DNA of 64,000 bases from Nitrospinia bacterium (GCA_029261715.1 JAJDAT010000016.1:237885-301884); one strand, 5' to 3'. Positions 41,200-50,708 are shown, counted from the first letter of the stretch. Numbers and translations: made by a program. Notes: a model not told the origin generated them from the sequence alone.

Positions 41200-42111
41200 A
41201 TGAATCAGTCTGAATCAACCGCTTCTCCTTATAATTTTAATACTGAACCTTTTTTATTCTTGGTCTTTATCCATATTTCAGCTCTATTTGCCTTTATGCC
41301 ATCTTTGTTTTCATGGACGGCTTTTGGGTTATTTATTTTTCTACACTGGTTAACTTGTTCTATAGGGATTTGCTTAGCCTATCATCGTTTCCTCACCCAT
41401 CGTGGATTTGATTTGCCTAAATGGCTAGCTTACACGGTAGTTTTTATCGGAGCCTTAGCTTGTCAGAATGGTCCTATTAAATGGGTAGCTCAACATCGTA
41501 TGCATCATGCTGGCTCAGATACTGACGATGATCCACATAGCGCTGCAAAAGGTTTTTGGTGGTCGCATTTTAAATGGATGTGTTACGAGCATAAGACCTT
41601 TGACGATCCTAATATGATAAAGCAATACGCTAAAGATATTGCAGATGATCCTTTTTATAATTTTTTAGAAAAATACTTTATCCAGATTCAGTTTGCCTTT
41701 GGTTTCATTTTGTTAGCTATTGGCGGTTGGTCGTTTGTTGTTTGGGGAATTTTTGCCAGACTGGTTCTCGCTTACCACGGTACCTGGTTTGTTAACAGCG
41801 CGGCTCATATGTTTGGGTACAAAAACTTCAAATTAGATAAAGATCTTTCCACTAACTGTTGGTGGGTTGGATTATTAGCCTATGGAGAAGGTTGGCATAA
41901 CAACCATCATGCATTTCCTAAATCAGCGCGACACGGTTTACGCCCTTGGGAAATAGATATGACTTGGATGGCTATTTCCTTCTTGAAAATGCTGGGGCTG
42001 GCTAAAAATATTAAAATCGCTCAAATCGATCCCAAAACGGAACCAGAACCATCAGATAAAGTTGAGAAAGACCCGTTCTTTACGGCAACTATGGTTCGAC
42101 AAGCCGCTTAA
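41200..42111 (+). CDS. Acyl-CoA desaturase (delta-9)
   Basis: Four TM helices and the three His boxes of fatty-acid desaturases: HRFLTHRGF, HRMHHAGSDTDDDPH, and HNNHHAFPKSARHG. Introduces a cis double bond into a saturated acyl chain using O2, and probably adjusts membrane fluidity. I choose the ATG at 41200: GAGGAT lies six bases upstream, while the ATG at 41188 has no site. A terminator follows. Confidence 0.9.
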   Translation: MNQSESTASPYNFNTEPFLFLVFIHISALFAFMPSLFSWTAFGLFIFLHWLTCSIGICLAYHRFLTHRGFDLPKWLAYTVVFIGALACQNGPIKWVAQHRMHHAGSDTDDDPHSAAKGFWWSHFKWMCYEHKTFDDPNMIKQYAKDIADDPFYNFLEKYFIQIQFAFGFILLAIGGWSFVVWGIFARLVLAYHGTWFVNSAAHMFGYKNFKLDKDLSTNCWWVGLLAYGEGWHNNHHAFPKSARHGLRPWEIDMTWMAISFLKMLGLAKNIKIAQIDPKTEPEPSDKVEKDPFFTATMVRQAA

Positions 42112-42120
42112 ATAATATAT

Positions 42121-42160
42121 AAAAAAAAGCCCGGTTCCCGATGGGAGCCGGGCTTTTTTT
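42121..42160. terminator. Bidirectional terminator
   Basis: AGCCCGG and CCGGGCT enclose an inner CCC/GGG pairing, with A tract before and T tract after. It separates the convergent desaturase and DUF2797 genes. Confidence 0.9.
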
Positions 42161-42165
42161 ATTGG

Positions 42166-42969
42166 TTAATCCTCGAAAGAAAACTCCACGTAATAGCCGG
42201 TATACTTCCTTAAGTTAATCACCTTATTACCAAACATAAGGTATTGCCCTTTGATTCCCGTCAAAACTCCAGACAGTTCAGGCTCTTTTTCCAAATTATG
42301 ACTGGAAACCTTTTTCGGGCTTTCATTAATAGGGTAAGCCAATTCGCGCGATGTTTCGTCATGAACAATATATTTTTTCAAATCTGAAGGAGCCCACTCT
42401 AAAGCCTTTTTTCGAAAGTCTTCTAAATCAATCTCCTCAACGTCTCCCGTTAGCATCTTCCGCCAGTTGGTTTTATCAGCCATATGTTCGGCTAAAGCCA
42501 CTTCAATCTGTCCGGCAAATTTTCTTTGCGGAGTTTTGGCAATGATAAGCCCTTTGATAGCTCCTTGATCAATCCAACGACCGGGAATATTAAAATGACG
42601 AGTGACGCCAACTTTCACGCCAGAAGTTAAAGACAAATATACAAAATGATCGATGTTGCAGTATTGCTGAAAATACTCCTGATCGGTCTCATCACCAAAT
42701 TCATGCTCGCAAAGCTCTGGCTTCACCATGCAAAGATCTGTTACAGGTAATTCGCTAAAACAGGGATAACAATAACCTTCGCCATAAGTTTTTTTGATTT
42801 TTTTTTGGCATTCAATGCAGGCGATTTTGCCTAAAAACTTTATCGAAGTTTTGCTACCCACCCTATGTGTAACGGGAATGTTTTCTTCATCTAAGACGAG
42901 GCTGTATTCAATAGGCTGACCATCTTCATGAGTCATTTTTTCTAGCTGTCCGGAAACTACTGTAGTCAT
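42166..42969 (-). CDS. DUF2797 protein
   Basis: 267 aa with Cys motifs (IACIECQKKI, YCYPCF) in the first half, then the DUF2797 core YLSLTSGVKVGVTRHFNIPG and RWIDQGA, followed by KFAGQIEVALAEHMADKTNWRK. The fold contains a GIY-YIG-like core and is thought to bind nucleic acid or zinc, but the activity is not known. It is a typical single gene in Gram-negative genomes. Confidence 0.85.
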   Translation of the reverse strand: MTTVVSGQLEKMTHEDGQPIEYSLVLDEENIPVTHRVGSKTSIKFLGKIACIECQKKIKKTYGEGYCYPCFSELPVTDLCMVKPELCEHEFGDETDQEYFQQYCNIDHFVYLSLTSGVKVGVTRHFNIPGRWIDQGAIKGLIIAKTPQRKFAGQIEVALAEHMADKTNWRKMLTGDVEEIDLEDFRKKALEWAPSDLKKYIVHDETSRELAYPINESPKKVSSHNLEKEPELSGVLTGIKGQYLMFGNKVINLRKYTGYYVEFSFED

Positions 42970-42996
42970 TTTTTATTACCTTAATCGGTTTTACAG

Positions 42997-43131
42997 TTAT
43001 TTTGTGGAAGATCGTTCTGAGAAATGACGCAATGCAAAGGCTGCGAAAAGAATAGCTCCAATCGCAGTGGCAGGATCAAAAACTAAAAGGGATAAGCTAA
43101 ATAAAACTGTGTAAAAAATTATCTTGGTCAT
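42997..43131 (-). CDS. Possible small membrane protein
   Basis: A 44-codon frame starting MTKIIFYTVLFSLSLLVF with a single TM helix and a basic tail (HFSERSSTK). It follows the MBL gene, but no ribosome site is obvious. The longer open frame back to 43302 overlaps the MBL gene and is less likely. Confidence 0.35.
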   Translation of the reverse strand: MTKIIFYTVLFSLSLLVFDPATAIGAILFAAFALRHFSERSSTK

Positions 43132-43277
43132 CGCATCTATTAAAATGAACGACCTCGCCGCAAGCGGAGGAGGTATTCTATTATAAAATATTATTTTAAA
43201 AGACGAGGCAAACCACGGTGAATTAAAACCACTTGTGGGATTTAAAACCCTAATTGCGCAGAATAAATGCCCGAAAA

Positions 43278-44000
43278 TTACCTGCCCATCAACATAAACC
43301 ACTCTTCCAGTCGGTTTATTTTTAAATAAGAATTAGTTTCGCGCAATTCACCCATTGGCGCTGAACCGCCATCGCCACCATAGTTATGCCCGGGAAATAA
43401 AATAACCTCGTCTTGGATTTTAGAAAGTTTACGCGTTAAAGTATGAAACAACGTTTCGCTATCGCCACCCGGTAAATCAACTCGACCGCATCCTTGCAAA
43501 AACAAAGTGTCGCCAGCAACAAGATTGTCCTTTACGCGAAAACACTGCGACCCTGGCGTATGTCCCGGAGTGTGTAAACAAGCAATCTCTATATCGCCTA
43601 TCTTTATTATCTCTTCGCTATCCACCTGCTTCATGTCAGTCATCGAGATACCCGTAACCTCTTTCACTCCTTCAGCTTCATGTTTATTAACATAAACCGG
43701 CACGGGATTCTTTTCCATCAAATCGGGAAGCCCTTTGATATCCATCCCAAAAATATGACCGCCAACATGATCGGGATGGTAATGAGTCACCAACGCTCCC
43801 GTTAATTTCATCCCATCCGCTTCTACAATTCCTAATAAATCGTCAATATCGTAAGCGGGATCAATAACCATACATTCTTTAGTATTTTTATCGCCTAACA
43901 AATAAACAAAGTTTGCCATTTGTTGAGCGGGAACGTCTGATTTGGCAAAATCTCTACCAGAAAGTAATTGTCTAAAGTAAAATGGATTTTCTTCGGTCAA
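43278..44000 (-). CDS. MBL-fold hydrolase (glyoxalase II-like)
   Basis: The metal site THYHPDHVGGH, then CLHTPGHTPGS, DTLF and GHNYGG are the ligands of the glyoxalase II/persulfide dioxygenase branch. It hydrolyses a thioester or acts on persulfides. The start is the TTG at 44000, because GGAG lies eight bases upstream; the open frame back to 44024 overlaps the nuclease gene end. Confidence 0.8.
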   Translation of the reverse strand: MTEENPFYFRQLLSGRDFAKSDVPAQQMANFVYLLGDKNTKECMVIDPAYDIDDLLGIVEADGMKLTGALVTHYHPDHVGGHIFGMDIKGLPDLMEKNPVPVYVNKHEAEGVKEVTGISMTDMKQVDSEEIIKIGDIEIACLHTPGHTPGSQCFRVKDNLVAGDTLFLQGCGRVDLPGGDSETLFHTLTRKLSKIQDEVILFPGHNYGGDGGSAPMGELRETNSYLKINRLEEWFMLMGR

Positions 44001-44004
44001 AACC

Positions 44005-44838
44005 TTATCTCCTATTGAAAGCAAAAACTTGATTCAAAATACCGGCCAATCTGGTTCCAGCCTTGCACATTCTTCGATTTAAAATGACTCGACTCCTCGT
44101 AATATAATTTGGGGATAACCCTGATTTTACATTAAAGTTATAAACCGAATTCAAAACGATTTTTCTAGATTCGAGTCCCCATCGAATAACTTCTTCGCGT
44201 AAATTTTTTAAACGAATAGAAACAGTTCTATTACAATTCAACCGCCGGGCGTATTGTACCAAACTTTTTCCACCGCGTTGGATTAATCCCTGGTCCCACA
44301 GCGCATGCAAATTGGTATTCCTCCCTCTATAACGCAAAGGGATGCGGTTCCCTCCCCTGTCGCTAGCGTACCCCAAATGTAACGGCTGATGAATATCTCC
44401 CACAAAATGCGCCAAGTATTTCAACGCTTCTCTGCGATCTTTCAAAGACGCTCGCGGTTTCGCCAAAGTCTGCGCCATTTTAGGAATAATCTCGGTCACG
44501 CAATCTCCCCTTGGGCAATCGCGACGACGATCATATTCTAAGATTCCTTCCGGAATATTTGTGTAGTGCCAGGGCTTTTGCTTTCGCCTTTTTTTGACTT
44601 GATCCGCCCAGTTAGCAATATTTGCCAATGAACGCGTTTGAAGTTGTTCACGAATTTTCTTCTTAGTTTCTGGCAATAATTTTGATTGGGCAATTTCTCC
44701 GATAATCGAATGGCCCATAGGCCCCCAAGCTGATGCTTGGTCGACAATAAACAAACCAAAAAAAATTACCGTAGATAATATTACAATGCTATTTTTTAGA
44801 AAGTTTACTGGCAATCTATGGCGGGTTTTCGATGTCAT
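44005..44838 (-). CDS. S1/P1 nuclease family protein
   Basis: An N-terminal signal peptide (hydrophobic core SIVILSTVIFFGLFIV), then WGPMGHSIIGEIAQSKL (the N-terminal Trp that acts as zinc ligand), WADQVKKRRKQKPWHYTNIP, HFVGDIHQPLHLGYASDRGGN and NLHALWDQGLI. These are the Zn ligands of the S1/P1 single-strand nuclease fold. Exported, so probably acts on extracellular or periplasmic nucleic acid. ATGA overlap with the upstream SGNH gene. Confidence 0.88.
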   Translation of the reverse strand: MTSKTRHRLPVNFLKNSIVILSTVIFFGLFIVDQASAWGPMGHSIIGEIAQSKLLPETKKKIREQLQTRSLANIANWADQVKKRRKQKPWHYTNIPEGILEYDRRRDCPRGDCVTEIIPKMAQTLAKPRASLKDRREALKYLAHFVGDIHQPLHLGYASDRGGNRIPLRYRGRNTNLHALWDQGLIQRGGKSLVQYARRLNCNRTVSIRLKNLREEVIRWGLESRKIVLNSVYNFNVKSGLSPNYITRSRVILNRRMCKAGTRLAGILNQVFAFNRR

Positions 44839-46523
44839 TGCAAACTCGCCAAAACTTCGGCGGGGGCTTGAAAGTATTTCTTAGCGGCGCGAACCGCTTC
44901 TGGGTAGGGTTTTCGATCAATAATTTCTTGAGCTAAAGAATCCGAATAGTATCTTCCACTTTTTTCAAAAAAATAAAAGTCTTTATAAAACCTTAGCGCG
45001 CGAAAAATTTCTTGCCCTTCGGGTCGTTTCAATTTAGCGCGTTCAGACTGAAATATGGCGTGTTCAAACTTAAATGGATCTAGAAAAAAATCATTCTCGC
45101 GGATTTCCAAACTCCAAGTGAATTTATCTAAATCTTTATGAAAAGTCGATACATATTTAAACGGATAAAACTCTTTTTCGTCGGTTCTCAAATTGCCTCG
45201 TTTATTTGCTATCAAAATTCTGCGCTCTTTTCCATTTCCCGTATCAATCCATTTTTCTTTTTTTATAAGCTTGCCATCCGTGGGGGAGTAGTCTGCCGCC
45301 TCAGAAGATAAAAACATTCCTCGCTTATCCAAATTAATTTGATTAAGAGATTCCCTCTTTCCTGTTGCAGGATCTTTTACGGATTTCACAAATGAATATT
45401 CTTCAACGTTTTTAAAAGCCATCAGCTGAAAGTCTTTTGTCGAAGCGGATATCATTCCATCGGGAGAATCAAGCTGACTCATACCAGAGCTAATTTCTTC
45501 AAAATGAGCCCCCCCCTCCAACAATTCGTCCAAATCAAAAGCTCTGTGAAAACGCTCCAATCCCCCTATTGCAGTTAAAGGTCTTAATTTAACAAATAAA
45601 ACGTCTGCAATCAGTTCGGCTCCCTTTTCATTCAAATGTCTATCGCCTTCAGAAACTATAAAGTCCCGAGCGTTGGAACCGCGAATGCCCTTTTCAAAAA
45701 AATCAACACACTGTAAATCGCGGTCGGCGCAAAAATCCGCCAACTTTTCGTGAGCGAATTGCATCGGGTAATCGTCGCTCAATCGAAATAAAACAGGAAT
45801 GACAGTCATCATAAAATGGATCTTATTTTTTTTAGCCGTCCCAATGATCGCATCCAGGTAAAGCCGCTGCATATCCCATCCGCGCGAATTATAAATTTGC
45901 TTACGACATTGAATGTAATTTGGCTTGAGCCTCGAAGCTTCCAATCCACGATTAATTCTGAATTTTAAAAAATTATAAATAGCCGAATAATTTAAAACCG
46001 AATGTAAAAAATGGGACGTATCGACAAGATCTAAATCTGTGCTATCACAATCGAAGAATGCAGGTGGCAAAATATCGTTGTGATAAAAAGACAACATTAT
46101 CAAATCTGGTTGATAGATGAGCCCTTTTTTATATAAATATTGTAAGTGAGAATCGGAGTTCCAGCCAGGACGGGCAAAACTCAAAACTTCAAATTTTTTG
46201 GAACCTGCGGCGGTGTTGAGACGAGCTTCTAATTTTTTTGGGTAGGTATCTTCAAGACGATCAATCCCATGACCAAACGTTTGTGAATCGCCAATGATCA
46301 AAATACGAAAAACGTCATCTGGCTTTTTAAAAGAATAATCCTTATCGCGGAACCCATCCTTATTGTAGGAGATATTGGTTTGAACCCATTCTTTATCAAT
46401 TACTTTCGTTCCCGTTTCACGCCAGCGTAAACCCAACTCCAAAAGGAAGAAAAAAACGACTAATAACAAGCTAGCGGCGGCGCAATTGAAAAGAATCGGT
46501 CTTATTTCGCGATTTTTCAGCAT
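44835..46523 (-). CDS. SGNH/GDSL-like hydrolase with N-terminal TM
   Basis: A single N-terminal TM (about 13-30) anchors a periplasmic protein of 562 aa. The SGNH domain begins with FRILIIGDSQTFGHGIDRL (the nucleophile Ser in GDS) and ends with SEGDRHLNEKG (Asp/His of the triad) at about 300. The remaining 240 residues form an unrecognised beta-rich domain. May de-acetylate a polysaccharide. It starts the operon with the S1/P1 nuclease and the MBL hydrolase. Confidence 0.75.
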   Translation of the reverse strand: MLKNREIRPILFNCAAASLLLVVFFFLLELGLRWRETGTKVIDKEWVQTNISYNKDGFRDKDYSFKKPDDVFRILIIGDSQTFGHGIDRLEDTYPKKLEARLNTAAGSKKFEVLSFARPGWNSDSHLQYLYKKGLIYQPDLIMLSFYHNDILPPAFFDCDSTDLDLVDTSHFLHSVLNYSAIYNFLKFRINRGLEASRLKPNYIQCRKQIYNSRGWDMQRLYLDAIIGTAKKNKIHFMMTVIPVLFRLSDDYPMQFAHEKLADFCADRDLQCVDFFEKGIRGSNARDFIVSEGDRHLNEKGAELIADVLFVKLRPLTAIGGLERFHRAFDLDELLEGGAHFEEISSGMSQLDSPDGMISASTKDFQLMAFKNVEEYSFVKSVKDPATGKRESLNQINLDKRGMFLSSEAADYSPTDGKLIKKEKWIDTGNGKERRILIANKRGNLRTDEKEFYPFKYVSTFHKDLDKFTWSLEIRENDFFLDPFKFEHAIFQSERAKLKRPEGQEIFRALRFYKDFYFFEKSGRYYSDSLAQEIIDRKPYPEAVRAAKKYFQAPAEVLASLQ

Positions 46524-46710
46524 CAGAAGTCACGAGATCAAATGGGTTGTAAAACCTCAGAGAACCAATAAAGGTCCCCCTATCTAACCTATAAGAAATC
46601 ATAACCTATTTTCTAAACAAACACCCACCAAATATAAACTATCGCGTAAAAACCCTATATTCTCAACTATATGGATAAAGGTAATTAAATTTAAAAGTGG
46701 CTGATTTTTG

Positions 46711-48861
46711 TTATTCTGGTTGCCGCCTTTTAAGCTCATTCTGCAAATCGGAATCCATTGGATACCTATTAATTCCATCTTGTAATATTTTCAAACATTC
46801 AGCTTTATCCCCATGTTCCCATTCAGCAAGGCTCAACTCAAAAAATAATTTAGAGTCAGGATCTTTCCTAATCCCATCGCGAAACGTCGCTATCGCTCCC
46901 TTCGTATCGCCATCCTTCAATTGCGCTTGACCCAAAGCCGTATATAAACCAGGACCGGGACTCTTTTGCAGTCCATCGCGAAACGTCGCTATCGCTCCCT
47001 TCGTATCGCCATCCTTCAATTGCGCTTGACCCAAAGCCGTAAAAAGTTCAGGACCGGGACTTCGGTCAATTCCAGCTCTAAATGCTTCCTTTGCCAACTC
47101 CTTGTTACCACGTTTTAGCCATAGTTGCCCCAATTTGACAAATAAAATGAGAGCCTTTCTATCAGGAACATAAAGCGTCAACGACTTTAACAACTCAACA
47201 AAAAACTCAGTTTGAACATTTGAAAATCGATCGTTATATTCGAATAAATCAAAAAACTTAAAAGCAAAATTTTGAATATCCATGCTCTGGCTATCGCCGG
47301 TAGATTCTCTAAGCTTACGAAAACATTCTTCAAAAAACTCTATTTCATCTTCAGGACTTTCTCGAACCTGATTCCAAAGAATCTCAGCTAAATTTCGATG
47401 GCGTATTGTGTAATGGCCTCTTATTTTCCAAACAATGCCCTCTAAATGTTTTTCTTTTTTAAAAATTTTATTTAATAACTTTTTATCGTATAACGCTTCC
47501 AACAAAGGAATAGAAATACGCAACCCATAACAATTTAACCCGGCCACTAATTTATAGATTTCTTTAGCTTCCTCGCTTGGGATATTGTCGAATTCGTTTT
47601 TTAAAATTTCCTCTATTGCTTCACCCACAGTAGCTTCATAAACAATAGATAAAAGAGGTTTATTCTTCTCTTGTTTTATATTCGTTTCAAAACTTTCAAT
47701 ACTTTGTCCTTCCGCTAGAATCGTAATAGATCCTTCCTCCAACTTTCTGACAACATCAACAAGCTTATTCATACCTTCTAAGGCAATCGCTTCTTTTAAA
47801 GTAAAGTCCCTTTGATCGTTAAATCTTTGGCTACGGTTTTGCCGAAAAGCTTCTAACCACTCGTCTTTTCTAACGGCAATAACAATTGCCACATTATCTT
47901 CGTTTTGCAAATATTTAGAAATATCAAACAATTCGCGGGCTTGCTCATTTTGAACTGGATTGTCGTATATTATAAAAAGCTTTAAACCAATTTTATGCAA
48001 ATCTTGAGCAAGCTTTTTAACTTCACCGTAGTTTGGGGTCTTTGAAATAGGAGTGCGATAAAGAACAATTTGTCCCGCTCTTTGCCATTCAACCGCCGCC
48101 TTACGAACTCCAGTAGACTTTCCAGCCCCACCAGGAGCGAATAAAAACGAAACCTGAAATTCAGATTTTCCTTGTAACTCTTGAACCCATTCTTCGATTG
48201 AAAAAGTTGGGCCGCCATCGTCTTCTATTACTTGACGCGAAACGATACTATCGGCCAAAATGGGTAACCAGTTATCCAAACGACCGCGAAAAAAGTCCGC
48301 TAAATTTCTTTTTTCTTTATCGTTTAAATTTTCTAAATCAATATCGTCGGTAGGAGGGATTTCAAAAAATTCGTCCCAGTTCTCTAAGGTATGGTAGTAA
48401 AGCCTTTGTGGGGAAAAATAAGATTTAAATCTATTCCATTCATTTTCACTATCTATTTTTTTTATATCGATCTTACAAATCTCTTCATCACGTCTTTCCC
48501 GTGAAAATAAATGAAGCTTACTTTCGTCCAAAACTGCATATAGATTCAACTCTAAATTTTTTGCGTAATACTGCGCTTGTTTTTGGTTTGCTTCTTGCTC
48601 TTTTTCTGTTCTGTTTCTAAAACTTACTTTTGCCTCTACCACAAGCTTTTTTTTGCCTGCTACTGAAAGAACATAATCGGCAGACTTTGGCCGGGTACCT
48701 GGGGCATAAGTTTTTTCCTCCATGTCTATATTATTACTCTCACCTTTTTCATATTCCAACAAAGCAAAAAGTGGACTAGCAACTTTATCTTTTACTTCAT
48801 CTTCGTTGTCAACTTTGGCACGGGCAATTTTTTCTAATTTGGCTTTTAATTCCGCTTCCAT
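46711..48861 (-). CDS. PD-(D/E)XK nuclease - STAND NTPase - TPR protein
   Basis: Residues 20-120 form a type I R-N-like PD-(D/E)XK nuclease: SADYVLS (Asp62), then KKKLVVEAKVS (Glu76, Lys78). Residues 235-400 form a P-loop STAND ATPase: Walker A APGGAGKST (242-250), then IGLKLFIIYDNP (Asp300) as Walker B. From about 440 the protein is helical, and 575-716 are TPR-type repeats. This nuclease-STAND-TPR order is the plan of Avs-type anti-phage proteins, but at 716 aa it is short for that family. Cleavage of DNA when a phage protein is sensed is inference. It is chromosomal and stands alone. Confidence 0.75.
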   Translation of the reverse strand: MEAELKAKLEKIARAKVDNEDEVKDKVASPLFALLEYEKGESNNIDMEEKTYAPGTRPKSADYVLSVAGKKKLVVEAKVSFRNRTEKEQEANQKQAQYYAKNLELNLYAVLDESKLHLFSRERRDEEICKIDIKKIDSENEWNRFKSYFSPQRLYYHTLENWDEFFEIPPTDDIDLENLNDKEKRNLADFFRGRLDNWLPILADSIVSRQVIEDDGGPTFSIEEWVQELQGKSEFQVSFLFAPGGAGKSTGVRKAAVEWQRAGQIVLYRTPISKTPNYGEVKKLAQDLHKIGLKLFIIYDNPVQNEQARELFDISKYLQNEDNVAIVIAVRKDEWLEAFRQNRSQRFNDQRDFTLKEAIALEGMNKLVDVVRKLEEGSITILAEGQSIESFETNIKQEKNKPLLSIVYEATVGEAIEEILKNEFDNIPSEEAKEIYKLVAGLNCYGLRISIPLLEALYDKKLLNKIFKKEKHLEGIVWKIRGHYTIRHRNLAEILWNQVRESPEDEIEFFEECFRKLRESTGDSQSMDIQNFAFKFFDLFEYNDRFSNVQTEFFVELLKSLTLYVPDRKALILFVKLGQLWLKRGNKELAKEAFRAGIDRSPGPELFTALGQAQLKDGDTKGAIATFRDGLQKSPGPGLYTALGQAQLKDGDTKGAIATFRDGIRKDPDSKLFFELSLAEWEHGDKAECLKILQDGINRYPMDSDLQNELKRRQPE
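46874..47041. repeat. Near-identical 99-bp tandem repeat inside the TPR region
   Basis: Two 99-bp units start at 46874 and 46973. The 69-base block from CCATCGCG to AGCCGTA is identical in both, and a further AGGACCGGGACT is shared. They encode two 33-residue TPR-like repeats (ALGQAQLKDGDTKG...). Confidence 0.85.
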
Positions 48862-48980
48862 AACAATCCAAGAATAGATTATTAAGACTATGCATACAAT
48901 TTATTGCATACCAAATTAGCGGATAACCTTTGGATTAGCAATTTATTTTTGAGGAACTAGAGGAAGTATTTTATTAAATC

Positions 48981-49024
48981 GAGGCGAGATCCTTCGGCGT
49001 CCTTTCAGGACTTCTCAGGATGAC
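48981..49024. repeat. Interspersed palindromic repeat, copy 3
   Basis: GAGGCGAGATCCTTCGGCG ... CTTCTCAGGATGAC, with inner GTCCT/AGGAC pairing. Located between the nuclease-STAND gene and trmFO. Confidence 0.65.
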
Positions 49025-49100
49025 ATTTCGTGGGAACAGATTTAAATAAAGCGGACTTTTGTTTGGCGATTTTTTCTATACTAGAAGCAAAGTAAAATAT

Positions 49101-49145
49101 TTACCTAGATCCTTCGGCATCCCTTTGGGACGACTCCAGGATGAC
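49101..49145. repeat. Interspersed palindromic repeat, copy 4
   Basis: TTACCTAGATCCTTCGGCATCCC ... GACTCCAGGATGAC, with ATCCC/GGGAC pairing in the middle. Second copy in the same 369-base gap; the remainder of the gap shows nothing recognisable. Confidence 0.65.
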
Positions 49146-49230
49146 GGCGACTTAGAGTTTTCTTTTACAGCAAAAATTTACTTTTCAAATAAACCGAAAA
49201 TTCAATTCCTTTTTCAATCAACGTGAAAAA

Positions 49231-50541
49231 CTATTTTAAGGATTCTTTCATCCACTGGTCGTGTTTGTCGAGGGCGGTTTGTACGATTTTGGCGTTGCGG
49301 AGTTTTTTGTCACGTTCGCGAGGACCTTCTTGTAGAAATAATCCAAAGTTGATATTCATCGGCTGGTAATTAGCTTTTCTATTCTCGCTGACATAATCTA
49401 ACAACGCGCCAATCGCTGTTTGGGCGGGCGGTAATTCAAACACTTGATCTAAAAGCTTTCGCGCAATACCTATTCCAGCCATCATTCCCATCGCGCAAGA
49501 TTCCACATATCCCTCCACTCCAACTATTTGTCCTGCGAAATAAAGACCTGGGTCGGTCTTTAAACTCAAGTCTCTGTTTAAAAAATCGGGAGCGTTGATA
49601 TAGGTATTCCTATGAATAGCTCCATAGCGAAAAAACTCGGCGTTCTCTAATCCCGGAGCCATTCTAAAAACTCGCTTCTGTTCGGGATAGGTCATCTTGG
49701 TTTGACACCCAACCAAATTATAAGCGGTGCCTTCTTTATTTTCTTTACGTAGTTGAAGGACGGCTGCGTACCTCTCTCCGGTTTCCGGATGATTCAAACC
49801 AACTGGTTTGAGCGGTCCAAACGCTAACGTTTTTTCACCACGTCTTGCCAGTTCTTCAATGGGAACACATCCTTCAAAGTAGGCTGCTTTTTCGAACGAT
49901 TTAAAAACAACTTTCTTCGCGCCATTTATTTCATCCACGAATTTTTGGTACTCTTCGCGATTCATCGGACAATTCAAATAATCGTCGGTCCCCTTCCCGT
50001 AACGCGAGGCAAAAAAAGCTTTGGAGTAGTCAATGGTATCGGCATCGATAATGGGGGAAAGAGCGTCGTAAAAATATAAATGTTCGCTCCCGATAATTTT
50101 CGCAATCTCTTCTGACAAATCAGGAGAGGTCAAAGGACCTGTCGCTATTATCACCGGCCGATCTGCTGGAATGCTTTTTAGTTCTTCTCTACGAAACTCG
50201 ATATTGGGATGATTCTCCAAAGCCTGCGTGATCTCTTTACCATATAAATCGCGGTCGACAGCTAACGCGCCGCCAGCGGGGACAGAATGACGGTCGGCAG
50301 AACGCATAACTAGCGATCCTAAACGACGTAATTCTTCTTTTAGTAAATGGGGAGCCGAACCGGAAAGATTGGAACCCATCGAATTACTACAAACGAGTTC
50401 AGCGCACTGGTCGGATTGATGCGCGGCAGTATTCACCGTAGGCCGCATTTCGTAAAGGGTAACGGATATTCCGCGTTCGGCGGCTTGCCAGGCGGCTTCT
50501 GAACCAGCAAGCCCCGCGCCTATTACGGTCAACCGTTTCAT
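49231..50541 (-). CDS. trmFO: Folate-dependent tRNA (uracil-54-C5)-methyltransferase
   Basis: The FAD dinucleotide-binding motif GAGLAGSEAAWQAAERG starts the protein. YEMRP, SDQCAELVCSNSMGS and VGVEGYVESCAMGM are TrmFO signatures. It makes 5-methyluridine-54 in tRNA from methylene-tetrahydrofolate, and is a marker of the folate-dependent route. 436 aa is typical. Confidence 0.94.
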   Translation of the reverse strand: MKRLTVIGAGLAGSEAAWQAAERGISVTLYEMRPTVNTAAHQSDQCAELVCSNSMGSNLSGSAPHLLKEELRRLGSLVMRSADRHSVPAGGALAVDRDLYGKEITQALENHPNIEFRREELKSIPADRPVIIATGPLTSPDLSEEIAKIIGSEHLYFYDALSPIIDADTIDYSKAFFASRYGKGTDDYLNCPMNREEYQKFVDEINGAKKVVFKSFEKAAYFEGCVPIEELARRGEKTLAFGPLKPVGLNHPETGERYAAVLQLRKENKEGTAYNLVGCQTKMTYPEQKRVFRMAPGLENAEFFRYGAIHRNTYINAPDFLNRDLSLKTDPGLYFAGQIVGVEGYVESCAMGMMAGIGIARKLLDQVFELPPAQTAIGALLDYVSENRKANYQPMNINFGLFLQEGPRERDKKLRNAKIVQTALDKHDQWMKESLK

Positions 50542-50594
50542 AGAGATGGGGTTTAACTTTATTTAGAGGTGGTCATGCTCAGCATGACATTTTT

Positions 50595-50639
50595 TTACCT
50601 AGATCCTTCGGCGCCCTTTCAGGGCTCCTCTAGGATGAC
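50595..50639. repeat. Interspersed palindromic repeat, copy 5
   Basis: TACCTAGATCCTTCGGCGCCCT ... AGGGCTCCTCTAGGATGAC. The best pairing of the family: CCTAGA/TCTAGG outer and GCCCT/AGGGC inner. A short palindrome (GTCATGCTCAGCATGAC, 50573-50589) lies next to it. Confidence 0.7.
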
Positions 50640-50708
50640 GGAGTATTAGCTTTTTAAGTTGAAGCGATATTTTTCTTTTTCAATTAACGTTGAAAACACG
50701 TCTTTGCT

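Noticed and set aside
43132..43302. 5' extension of the small TM frame into the MBL gene
   Set aside because: It overlaps the end of the MBL hydrolase and adds a poorly composed sequence; the inner ATG at 43131 is preferred.
46874..47041. Repeated block considered as a CRISPR or satellite repeat
   Set aside because: It lies in frame within the TPR gene and codes for protein repeats; there are no spacers. No CRISPR array was seen in the window.
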